From Persicaria tinctoria (lineage: Eukaryota; Streptophyta; Magnoliopsida; Caryophyllales; Polygonaceae): 64,000 bases of DNA. Both the position numbers and the translations under genes were made by a program. The DNA lies in assembly GCA_037127255.1 (NCBI GenBank), contig JBANSL010000004.1, forward strand, positions 88,804,627 through 88,868,626. Direction: 5' to 3'. Shown here piece by piece: positions 11,477-21,292 of the stretch; within the stretch, counting starts at the first letter, position 1; every line of letters begins with the position of its first letter. The notes beneath the pieces are model-generated. The model saw nothing but the letters and a program-made list of their open reading frames with translations, made no database searches and was not told where the DNA came from.

Positions 11477-12481
11477 AGGGTAATAGGAATGACAATGAGA
11501 CATCGGGTGGTGGGTGGATGGACCCCCATTTCACCCGACCCACCATGGATGATCAATCACCTCAGGCCACCCAACCCACTACCCATATCCACTTCACCCA
11601 TATTCATCAAGTGAGCGGATTAAATGGGTGAAATATGGATGGCATATGGATGATTTTTGTTAAATACACATCATCGAATTCCTATAACATATGTAGAGAA
11701 AATAGTGGCTAAAATAACATTCTTACACATTAAGGGCTCGTTTGTTTAGATAACTAGGGAAAGGAAAGGTAAGGTATTAAATTTTATACATAAAATGTAT
11801 ATGATCACCAATTTTTGTGAGCTTGGAGGAGAGGATGAAGGGGAATATTAGCTCATCCTAGAGGTATTAGTTACCCCCTCAAAATTAGGGAATAGAAGAG
11901 TAACACATTTGTATGGAAAATGGGAGAAGGAGGGGAATGATTAGAATATGGATCAATGAATCTTAACTTAAATATGAACTATATTCATGAGGGTAATCAT
12001 TACTTTTCCCTACCAAAAAACAAACGGGGGCTAAGTCTTAAATAAGTCATCATAAGTTTAAATAACATTGTTTTAAACACATGAACATAAGTCTTAAACA
12101 CAAACGTGAGTTTAAATAGCATTGTCTTAAGGAAAAATAAGCCGTCCAGCAACAGCAAGACGATAGTGGTAGAGGACGAAGTGGGCAAGAGTTTTGCAAA
12201 ATGAAGGGTCGATTAGGAAGTTAGGGTTTAGGAAATCAGAAAGGTTAGATATTTTTTATATGAAATATATAAATAATATTTTATAATGTAGATGGATGGT
12301 GGATTGGGTCGGATGGTAGATGAGGGGTCGGGTGGAAAAAAATATCACCTCACCGACCCACCACCCATATCCACTCTCCCATATCCATTTTTCACCCGCT
12401 TTTTTTTTCCGGGTTTTCACCCACCTTATCAGGTCGGATAATTCGAATTCGGGTTGGCTACAAGTGAAAGTGTTATTCCTA
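11477..12481. mobile_element. hAT-like non-autonomous element with GGGTGG/CCCACC arms
   Basis: Both sides are flanked by ACTCCATAT (11468-11476, 12482-12490). The subterminal ends read TAGGAATGACAATG and TAGGAATAACACTTTC in inverted orientation. Next to them are G/C-rich arms of repeated GGTGGGTGGATGG / CACCCATATCCA. It is interrupted by a second MITE at 11734-12031. The class is uncertain because the duplication reads as 8 or 9 bp. Confidence 0.6.
11734..12031. repeat. Harbinger/Tourist-type MITE nested in the element above
   Basis: Ends GGGCTCGTTTG and GCCCCCGTTTG are inverted, with TAA duplicated at 11731-11733 and 12032-12034. Purine-rich GGAAAGGAAAGG lies inside the left end and CTTTTCCC inside the right. 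Confidence 0.7.
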
Positions 12482-12552
12482 ACTCCATATGTGTTAAGCA
12501 CTTAAGTCGGGTCCAAGTTCGACTACATCCACTTGTCTGATTGGAAACTTCC

Positions 12553-13707
12553 CATGGACTTAGGGTGTGGGGTGTTGTGTTTATATGGTGCATGGGATGG
12601 AAAAATTGCTTTGGGAAACACGTCCGGGTGTTTGGGTGTGTGGATGTGTGGGATGCGTCAGGTGGAATTTGGGGGATTCATGGGATGGAAGGGGATGGGA
12701 AATTGATCCTCCTCTAGTAGGTGGAGTAGATGGGAAAGGCGAGATGACATTTTTTGCCCTCCCTCCCAGATCCAATCGTTCTCTCGCTTCTGTATTCTCT
12801 TTCTCTCTCACGACACGACCTCAATGGATTCGTAATGCAGTCGAAGAACCCTAGTCAAAGTCGTTGTCAATCGCCTTAAAAACCCCTCGGCGAGGGGCCC
12901 TCGCCCTCCATTGCTGAAGGTCAAGCTTCCCCTTTTGCTGATTGGAGGCTCTCCCGCAGTCTCGCTTATTCTAGATCATCGGCTCCTGATTCCCCCTTAT
13001 CCAATGGAGTTGGCTCCTTCTACAATTCCGAGGTACTTTTTCGACCTTCCTGGATAAATTGGATAGGGTGCCCTTGGAGAAGGTTGATTTTAGGGAATCT
13101 GAAGCAGAAATTTAAGCACTTTCATGATTTCCATTTGCAGTCAGCAGAGCCCAATGACGATGTCTTTCCATCAAGGACTCCCCAGACTTGTCGATCGATA
13201 TCCCTGGCATGCCGCCGATTTCGGCCACCGAGATGTTGCAGTCGCCGCTGGATGTAAACGATTCGGCTTACCCAGAGATGGTTTATTTCTGCGAAAGCTT
13301 CCAGAAATCGAAGAGGATTCTGGTGAACACCTTCGATGACCTCGAACCGGTAGCCATGGCCGCGATTTCCAGCGGTGCTTGTGTGCCGAAAGGGCTCACC
13401 CCGACCATGTATAATAGAGGGTCAATGATTGAGGCTTTAACTGAGAAACGATTGAAGAAGATGAAGATGGGCCTTTATGGTATTTGGGAGGGGTATTTTC
13501 GTCATCTCATGTGGGTAAATGGGGGTAATTTAGGCTTTTCCCGTTACTCCATGCACTAAAAAGTCAAAATACAACCAAACACAAAACGGAAATTTTTTCC
13601 CAAGAAATCTCCATCTCTTTTATCCCCAAAATCCATCCTCATCCCTTTCATCCATTAAAATCCATCACATCCACTAAAATCCATCATATTACCAAACACA
13701 CCCTTAG
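12553..13707. mobile_element. possible gene-capturing TIR element around the UGT fragment
   Basis: The left boundary starts AGGGTGTGGGGTG and the right boundary ends in the inverted CACACCCTT. Both arms carry many GGGATGGAA/TGGATTTT-type repeats. Between them lies a higher-GC segment with a glycosyltransferase fragment. This is how a Pack-type transposon looks, but I found no convincing target-site duplication, so the boundaries are tentative. Confidence 0.35.
13160..13430 (+). pseudogene. UDP-glycosyltransferase fragment (UGT88-like)
   Basis: In frame the fragment reads DSPDLSIDIPGMPPISATEM, then a stretch with KSKRILVNTFDDLEP, AAISSGACVPKGLTP and TMYN. This matches the region before the middle of plant family-1 UGTs, where UGT88-type enzymes have a 'G(L/M)PPI.A..MP' motif, 'GI(L/I)VNTF..LEPRA..AI..G.C.P' and 'PTPP(I/V)Y'. 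Roughly 85-90 of about 470 residues are present. The PSPG sugar-donor box, the N-terminal catalytic His region and the C-terminus are missing, and similarity stops near 13420. It cannot encode an active enzyme. It is probably a transposon-captured fragment of a flavonoid or phenylpropanoid glucosyltransferase gene. Confidence 0.7.
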
Positions 13708-13758
13708 TTTAGGCTACGTTTGGTAATACAAAAGATTTTCATAGATTTTAATTTTAGT

Positions 13759-13978
13759 CAGGCCCGGTCCGAGTAATCTATGGGTCCTTCGAACCTGTAA
13801 CCACGTGGTAAAATCACTATAAACTTACCAACTAGGCTATTTAATTAGACTCTTTGTGTATGCTTTTTAGATATATTACTATTATTACAAATTTACTTAT
13901 TATGGACCCCTAAAATTTACGGGCCCTAGGCCGTGGCCCCTCTCGTCCACCCCCTTAGTTCGGGCTTGATTTTAGTAT
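13759..13978. repeat. hAT-type MITE, 220 bp
   Basis: It is flanked by the perfect 8-bp duplication ATTTTAGT (13751-13758, 13979-13986). Ends CAGGCCCGGTCC and CAAGCCCGAACT are inverted. The 8-bp duplication and CA-GGCCC ends fit hAT elements. It is inserted into an older repeat beginning GGCTACGTTTGGTAATAC (13714). Confidence 0.75.
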
Positions 13979-13986
13979 TATAGTAT

Positions 13987-15476
13987 AGTTTTAAAATAGA
14001 TAATGATAAGATTTTAAATTAATTGAATTTTAAACTTAGATTTTTAACCGCTACTCAATTCAAACTTATCGAAAACTTACCTTTTTTATATTTACAAATC
14101 TATTCATTTTATTTTCTCTTATCGGCTCATTAGTGTCATTTACCCTATTCATTATCAGGGGTCGTGTCCACGAATGTTTGTGCACTAGTAGCCTAGTACA
14201 TAAGTCATATGAAGTTGTATCCTAAAATCAATTGAAAATAAGAAGTAGTCCATCGCCTAATTAAATTTATTATACTTAACTTTAGAGGTAGAGACACACA
14301 AAAAACTATCTCATTAACTATACCTTAGATGCATAAATTTTTTTAAATATATATTTCTCGAGCTATATGCATTTATTGACACAAAGACAACCTTTAATTT
14401 TCACTTAATTATTTTATACAAGTAAATTGTTCTCGGTCTCTATGGTTATCGTGATGTGATCTCGAAATTAAAAAGCAGTACAGTTATTATATTCACATAC
14501 CTAATAAAGTAAGTAAAATTACATTAATTAGAAATCCTAATTAATTTAAGTGATAAACCACGTAAACCATGTTAGTATAATATGTTATCCCCTGATAATA
14601 CTCGACAATCTCTTTAAATTATAATGCCCCAATATTTTTTTTTTTATGAACTTTAAACTTGGCCCGACTTGATCAATTCATGTACGGACATCGAATAGTT
14701 TCATAAACCGATCGAAAAATCTACCTCTATAGATAAAACTATAATCTATCTATATACGTATACTAAAATCGATCATAGCGTCTTATTTGATGCGTTGTGG
14801 TTGATTCTAGGATAAAAATTAATAAAATAATATGTTGTCATAATTTATAAAAATTTATATAAGTCACAATTTGTCTATCTATATATTTTAGTTGATTGAT
14901 AAAAATATAAATAAAAAAATTAATTAGTCATACTTATAAAAAATATTACTCCGTAAGAAATAAATATCCACGTAGTATTTGATAAGTGCTATTTTATTTA
15001 TATCTAGATTTTTTTTTGTGAAAAATTATTTTTATTTAGATTTTTTTTTATTTACCGAAATCTATCTAAACTATTTATAATATTGTATTAATGTATTCTC
15101 CGTACACGGGATGACACCTATACTAGTAAAATATAAAAACATAGAGATGAAGAAAATCTTATTTTTAGTCTCATAAGTATAGGTTTAAATTAAACTTATC
15201 TCTATTCTAACTTTATTAACACCGATCTTATTTTAATGATTGTGAACATATATGACCACACAAAACTATAATGATTTTGCATAAATCACCTTTTAACCCT
15301 TTTTGAAGACAAGTTTTTATCATTTTTAATTTTTTTGCTAACCAAGTTTTTATATTGCTAGTTTAATTTTAAGCAATATTTTTTGGGGGTGGGAGTGGGG
15401 TGATTTATTTTATATCAAAATATATTTTTAAATATATTATTAGCACTATTAATCCACTTGTATTTACAGGAGTAGA
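13987..15476. other. 1.5-kb AT-rich spacer
   Basis: No coding signal on either strand. T/A-rich runs dominate and no end-to-end inverted or direct repeat was recognised. Confidence 0.6.
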
Positions 15477-16500
15477 GTTCTGGAAGTTGGATGTGCGTCT
15501 TCAACGCTGGGTGGATCTGGAAGTTGGATGTGCCAAACAAAGTTAAATATTTTTTGTGGAAAATGACAAGAGATGGTCTGCCGACCAAGGCTCGTCTTTC
15601 AAAATCTCATATTTCGGTCCCCCAAGGCTGTGTTTTCTGTGACAACACAAATGAGTCGCAACTTCATCTGTTCATTACTTGTCCTTCTGCGCAAAGTTTT
15701 TGAAGGAGGTTTGGCCTGCTGAGGCCAAATTGCATTTCAGCTATGGCGATGAATGATTCACCGATCCCTATTACGACAATCTTTAACGCTATTGGGTCTA
15801 AGAACATGGCTAAATTGACAATGTGTTGGTGGACGTTGTGGTTTTTTAGGAACCAAATCGCTTTCGACAAAGCTACATTTGCCTCCATTCAGGAGATGGA
15901 GATCTTTTACACTAAGTCTTGACGATTCAGGCTCGTCGTTAATAAGGACCTCCTACGGCGGTGTCGAGTGTTCGTTCGAGGAGGGTAGTTGCTTCTTCAG
16001 CCACTATCTCGGGTCCTACTTCTTTTGCCATGTCTCACATTCGAAATGGGGTTTGGGATAAGCCTCCGCCTAATAATTTTAAGCTAAACTTTGATGGTTC
16101 TGTGCGCCGGGATGGTTTAGCTTCATATGGTTTCGTTATTCGGGACTGCGGGGGTACTGTGGTTGCTTCTGGAGCTGGGTTATGTAACGGTACATCGGTT
16201 CTATTTGCTAAAACGCTTGGTCTCAAGAAGGGAATTCTTTGTGCCAAGCAACGATGTATTACCAATTTGCTTATTGAGGGAGATAACCTCGTGGTTGTTA
16301 GAACTCTCCTAGGGGACTGGAAATGCCCCTGGAACATTGAGCTTCTACAATCTGACATTATGATTGGTCTTTCGTCGTTTTCTAATGTTGCGATCCGTCG
16401 TATTTTCAGAAAATTCAATGTTGTACCAATTTTTTAGCTAGGTCCCAAAGTAACCCTACACTTAGGGATCCGTCATACCCACCCAAAGTAACCCTACACT
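15477..16500 (+). pseudogene. 3' fragment of a LINE (zf-RVT and RNase H)
   Basis: From about 15515 the translation WKLDVPNKVKYFLWKMTRDG and GCVFCDNTNESQLHLFITCP is the zf-RVT (Cys/His) domain that follows RT in plant LINEs. A frameshifted gap follows. At 16069-16410 an RNase H domain appears: KLNFDGS, GFVIRDCGG, LIEGDNLVVVR. The final 'REFNxVADxLAR' signature is broken near 16430 by one missing base. It is 5'-truncated: endonuclease and RT are absent. The first 37 bases (15477-15513) are nearly duplicated in tandem. No poly-A tail was found; the end carries a short scrambled repeat (16437-16510). Confidence 0.75.
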
Positions 16501-16823
16501 TAGCTAGGTCCCAAATAAATGAGAATTATTTATATATTTATTTATTTATAAAGATAAATTGAAGCATTCTTGTACCAATTTTAATTTATAGGTGTTTAAT
16601 ATATTTTCAGAATTTAAACTATCTAGTTAATTAAAAAGAGAATTGTTTATTCTCATCCATCTGCCTCAGTTCTGTTCGACAAGTTGTCACCGCGTCTACA
16701 GAAAAATCAACAGATACACCGATTGTTTTGCTAGGCTTTTCTATATGACTACGTTGCCTTCACCACTTCTAGATTGTTTATATAAGGCAGGAAGTCACTG
16801 GTTGGTGGATTAGCCGGAGCCAA

Positions 16824-18225
16824 TGACAGCAGGGAAAGTCGTTGATTTTCCTTATCAAAATAATTCTCAAACAAACAAACTAGTATAGGATGCAAGTAAG
16901 GGGTTGATCTCACAGAGAAACAAGTATTTCCAAGAATTGTATATCTATTGATTGAAAGGCAAATTATGGGAATAAAGTAAATAAAAGAACTAATCTAAAC
17001 TAATGCAAATGATAGATAAAAGAGATGTTTCCATCCACAAATTATCGACATTGGTTGGCTTTGTTGGTCGTTGAATCCAATTAAAGTGTTCTCTACGAAT
17101 TCCTTCCATCTTAGGTTGAATAGATTAAAGCACAAAGAGCATAATTAATCCCTTACACCTTTATGCAACCTAAGCATGGACAAAGATTTAACATAAAGAT
17201 AGCACAAGTTCCTGAGAATCTAAGCATATGAATAACACCAAGTATGCAAAGGTAACCGATGTTTAAGACACATGTCGAAATCCCTACTTAGTCATGATCA
17301 AACGAAGGTTCTCACCATCCTAAGCATGCCACTACGGAATTCATTCAATAATGAAAGAACAAATACCTAGCAAGATACTACAGTATCATGGTAGCTAATC
17401 ACAATAATATCAACAATAATCGCAAGGGAAATCTAAAGAGATTAAAGAGAGAAATACTACTCCATTAGACACTCACAAACAACCAACCAAGTCTCGAAAG
17501 TGTAGATGAAAACAATGGAGAATTAGCCAAGCATGGCTTACCTAATTTCCTTCTCTTGAATGGAAAACAAAACCTAAACTAATTGATTGAATAGAGAAAA
17601 CGACTTAATGTTAATGTGTTGGATGATTAGATGATTGTTCAAACGGCTGAGGAAAAACCTATTATAAAACCTAAAGAGGTCGGCAAAACCCTAGAATAGA
17701 GTTTCCATAAAGATAGTAATTGGGCCGCTCGTGCAGATCCGGATCTGAAGGGACGGCGGGCGCCGTTCTTGCAGTGGCGACAGCTTCGGCAAACTGAACT
17801 TGTAATGCACTTTCTGGAGTCATCCTTCGTCCGATTGACGCATGTGAATATGCGTTAGAAAGCTCTTTTCAAGGACTACAACTCTCATGAAAAACTCAAA
17901 AGCTGAATCCAACTTCTCATAACCTTAAAGAGACGATTTCTCCATGTACTCTGTTTCCGCTCTTGTTCTTGTGCTCCTTAGCTTCCCAAATCGCCTTCTA
18001 ACCCTTCCTTAGCTTGTTCCATGATATTTTGACAACCTCTTTGGTCTCTTCCCATGCTCCTCACCATGTCGGCACTACGAATCTGCATAAAACCAATAAA
18101 ATAGCGTAGTTTCCAAACTTTACCACTAAAAGAGCATAATATGCAATTAACTCTAAAACATAACCAAACACCTATGAAATGCAACTAAAACTACTCTATA
18201 ATGCCTATCAAAATATGCGTTATCA
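16824..18225 (-). mobile_element. solo LTR of a Tat/Athila-like retrotransposon
   Basis: A 1,402-bp segment runs from TGACAG to TTATCA and is flanked by the 5-bp duplication GCCAA (16819-16823, 18226-18230), with no internal region. On the minus strand its start (TGATAACGCATATTTTGATAGGCATTAT) and end block (CTCTGtGAGATCAACCCCTTACTTGC) parallel the LTRs at 30478-31937 and 34663-36122, so it is a diverged relative in the opposite orientation. A block of about 140 bp (17771-17910) is inverted relative to those LTRs. Confidence 0.8.
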
Positions 18226-18729
18226 GCCAACCGCCGTCAAATTCTCACCTGTATACTAAAAAAAAGAGAAAACTTTTTATAAACTCACTCGATCTTCATT
18301 GATATTTTGTAATTAATATATATATATATATAATGCACAAATTCCCACCATAAAAAATATGCATATATATGCTTTGAAATCTTATCCTATTAAAATAATA
18401 TCAGTTATAAACCACACAAATTCTGCAGGAATGATCTGAGATCATAAAAAAGATCATGGTAGGTTGTGCAGAGAGAAATTTAAATCAATACACCATAGTT
18501 GGTTTATTGGAAGCATAAGCACATGGTGATGTGTAATGAGAAATATCAATTTCGATCACCTATTTAATCGGAGGCTTTAATTTAATTTAGAGATGGAGCA
18601 TCAACAATATTTTAATGATAATTATGCATTAATCAAGATTATCTATTTAAAGGGACCAACACTATTAATGATTGAAAAATAAAAGTAAAATTAGTTGGAA
18701 TGTTGGATCATCAATCAATCGTTGTTATC
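18226..18729. other. AT-rich spacer before the LINE
   Basis: A (TA)n microsatellite lies at about 18318-18332. Nothing else is recognisable. Confidence 0.6.
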
Positions 18730-18748
18730 AAGTACATTAAGAATGTGA
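18730..18748. repeat. LINE target-site duplication, left copy
   Basis: AAGTACATTAAGAATGTGA is repeated exactly at 29731-29749, immediately after the A tail. Nineteen identical bases point to a recent insertion. Confidence 0.95.
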
Positions 18749-18996
18749 ACTAGGAAAAAAAAAAAACCGTTTTCATCATGGAGTACGCGCTCGCGCGTGT
18801 GCCCTCTTTCTCCCACAAACCCAACCACAGAAACCCTAGATCGAAAAGCCGATGGGACTCCTTCACCAACCTCCCTGCAAATCTCAATGAAAGTCCAATC
18901 TTGAAGCCTCTCTGTAATCTCAAGAAGTGTTGTCCAATCAATTACAAATCTCTCTTCTACTGGATCTGGCACAAGCTATGGAAATATCAAAGTGCG

Positions 18997-19300
18997 GGGA
19001 TTTGGGTTGCTGTCTGCGTTCGCTCTGGATCGTCCCTCTCTCCATCGCTTCAAGAGCTCTACTTGACTCTCATGATTGCCATAGTCTACTCCTTCAATTG
19101 GAACTGGCAAAGATCTATACTTCTTTCTCCTGTTGGGATTTGGGGCCGCGTCTGGGTTCTTCTCTCTCCTTCGCTTCAAGGGTTAATCTCGGGTATCTTG
19201 ATTATTTTCGTCTCCTTCCATCCTGGCTCCCCCTCCGAGCGTCTATTGCGATTAGACGTGTCAGGCTCTCTCAATCTGCGAAGGTATGGCTCTGCGTTTT
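18997..19300 (+). repeat. 138-bp tandem repeat in the LINE 5' leader
   Basis: Units starting GGGATTTGGG at 18997 and 19135 share the pattern TCTG-GTTC-CTCTCTCC-CGCTTCAAG. A weaker third unit starts near 19301. The clear period is 138 bp (46 codons), so the leader stays open in the ORF1 frame. Mammalian L1 promoters can be tandem monomers (known); a promoter role here is inference. Confidence 0.55.
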
Positions 19301-19611
19301 GGGGTTTTGGTCATCGCTCTCGCATTCTTCAATCGCTGAGATCTCTGTACCCTTTTGAAACTGACTGGGGCTTTGACAGGTATGGCTCTAACCTTATCCT
19401 CCTTCATTCCAAATTCAATTTACCTGCTACATTTGAATTTCTTCTACTGTGGTGGCTCTTTATCTGGCTCTATTTAAACGAGTGTGCCTCACCATTAAAT
19501 GTACCTCTCTTACCTACTTTTCTTCCTCGTATCTCTGTTGCTAGTTATCAATTCTGTTTTATTATCTCAGTGTTCTTCCCCTATTTCTGCTCTCTGTGTT
19601 TTGTGTTTTAT

Positions 19612-21288
19612 ATGGAACCAAACCAATCTGGAAAAGGGAAGGGGGTCCTCATTGAGGATCCACCGACACCCAAGAAACCCAAAACCAAAGGGAAGGGGAT
19701 CCTCTCTGAGGATTCACCGACACCCAAAAAAACCAACAAAAAACCCAAACTGCCTAAGCCACTGAAAAGTGACAAAGGTAAGGAAAAACTCGATCTAAAT
19801 TCCTTCTTTACCCAGCTGCAACAATTCCACCCTCAATACCGATTCCCAACAAATGCTAGACTCTATGGGAGAGCTTTTGGTGCTCCCATAGATTTCAAAA
19901 AACTGGAATCCAAGCTAAATTTTGACTGGAAGGGGATCTCTAGGGAACTTCAAATTGTGGAGCTTCCAAATCACTGGTTTGAGGTGAGATTTTCTGACCC
20001 TAATGATTTACTAATGGTTTGGGAAGCCAGACCTTTTCATGTCTATGGCCAACTTATTATTCTTAGGATTTGGTCTAATGTCTTTGATCCCATCTCTGAA
20101 AATACCTCAGCCATTGATATGTGGGTTAGGATAACCTCTATTCCTGAAGCTTACAAAAAACCTGGTGCTCTTGCACTCATCATTGAAAAAAATAAATTTG
20201 GCACCTACATCAAATACGACCCTACTGTTGATCCTAGTGCTAGGTATGCAAGAATCTGTATTAATCTTGATCTAGCACTTGCCATGTCAAACACCATTCT
20301 TATCCCAGTTAACAAAGATGAGGTCTCTGCCCATATAATCTGGTTTGAGGAGTTTCCTGAAGGTTGTGGAAACTGTGGTGGCCAGGATCACATTTTCAAC
20401 CATTGCAGAAACTTCTTACCTAAACCCCAGAAAATCCAGGTCACCATAAAGAAACCCCACAACATGATTCCTAAACCTAACATGGGTGAAGGCTGGGCTA
20501 CCATGGGAAAGAAGGGAAAAGTTCTGAAAATGCCAAACCCCATCCATTCCTTTGGGAACAAGCCTTACCTGACTGCTAGGGGTGGGGTGGCTATTGCTTT
20601 TGAAGCTCTCTCTAACTCCTCCAACTCATCTATTGGTTCCAAATCTCCCACTGATCTCACCACTATCCCAGATACTTACCCCACACCCTTACCTTCTGGT
20701 GGGGTGCCAGCTGCTCCTGAAACCCCAACCCCTAGCTCCTTCCCTCCCTTTGCTGGCATCACTGGTAACCCTGCAGGTTGGATTCCTGCAGCTGGTTTCA
20801 GTGGTGCCCAAGGAGGATGCAGCATGACTAAAACTCCTCCTACAACTGCTCCCTCGACTGAGATTACCCATACCACTGAACAACTGTTGGCTTCAGAAAC
20901 TGGTACCACCATTACCTCTAATGATGATCCTATGGAGGCTGCCTATCCACTCCCTGACCCACAGCTTTACAATGAGATTGGTGCTGAGGTGGAATCTGAG
21001 ACACTTCCTTGTCTTCTCTATGATTATGATGAGGATGACTTACTTGGTGGAGTTTATGATGAGGGCTGTTATCTGTTGGATGAGCCTGCTACTGATAACC
21101 ATCTTGATGTCATCTCTGAACCCTCATTTCATTCTCTACAATCAAACACATCCTTGATGAAGATGTTGTCCACCTCTGAAACTCCATTGAAGGACTCTTC
21201 CACTTCCGGCTCTCTCAAAAGGAAGGCTGTGGGAGGGGAAGATGATACAGCAAGCTCCAATATGAAGAGGGGCAACAACAAGGTGTAA
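19612..21288 (+). CDS. LINE ORF1 protein (DUF4283 and CX2CX4HX4C zinc knuckle)
   Basis: The start MEPNQSGKGKG gives 558 residues and is the best start by comparison with other plant ORF1 proteins. The same frame is open back to an ATG at 18778, only 30 nt into the element (836 residues). A basic Lys/Pro-rich N-terminus has a short internal repeat (KGKGxLxEDxPTPKKP). The DUF4283 domain spans about residues 65-220 and includes MWVRITSIPEAYKKPGAL. The knuckle CGNCGGQDHIFNHC (about residues 258-271) has exact CX2CX4HX4C spacing. A Pro/Thr/Ser-rich and then acidic C-terminus follows (YDYDEDD). In L1-type LINEs ORF1 binds the transcript as an RNP chaperone. No internal stop is seen. Confidence 0.88.
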   Translation: MEPNQSGKGKGVLIEDPPTPKKPKTKGKGILSEDSPTPKKTNKKPKLPKPLKSDKGKEKLDLNSFFTQLQQFHPQYRFPTNARLYGRAFGAPIDFKKLESKLNFDWKGISRELQIVELPNHWFEVRFSDPNDLLMVWEARPFHVYGQLIILRIWSNVFDPISENTSAIDMWVRITSIPEAYKKPGALALIIEKNKFGTYIKYDPTVDPSARYARICINLDLALAMSNTILIPVNKDEVSAHIIWFEEFPEGCGNCGGQDHIFNHCRNFLPKPQKIQVTIKKPHNMIPKPNMGEGWATMGKKGKVLKMPNPIHSFGNKPYLTARGGVAIAFEALSNSSNSSIGSKSPTDLTTIPDTYPTPLPSGGVPAAPETPTPSSFPPFAGITGNPAGWIPAAGFSGAQGGCSMTKTPPTTAPSTEITHTTEQLLASETGTTITSNDDPMEAAYPLPDPQLYNEIGAEVESETLPCLLYDYDEDDLLGGVYDEGCYLLDEPATDNHLDVISEPSFHSLQSNTSLMKMLSTSETPLKDSSTSGSLKRKAVGGEDDTASSNMKRGNNKV

Positions 21289-21292
21289 CTCC

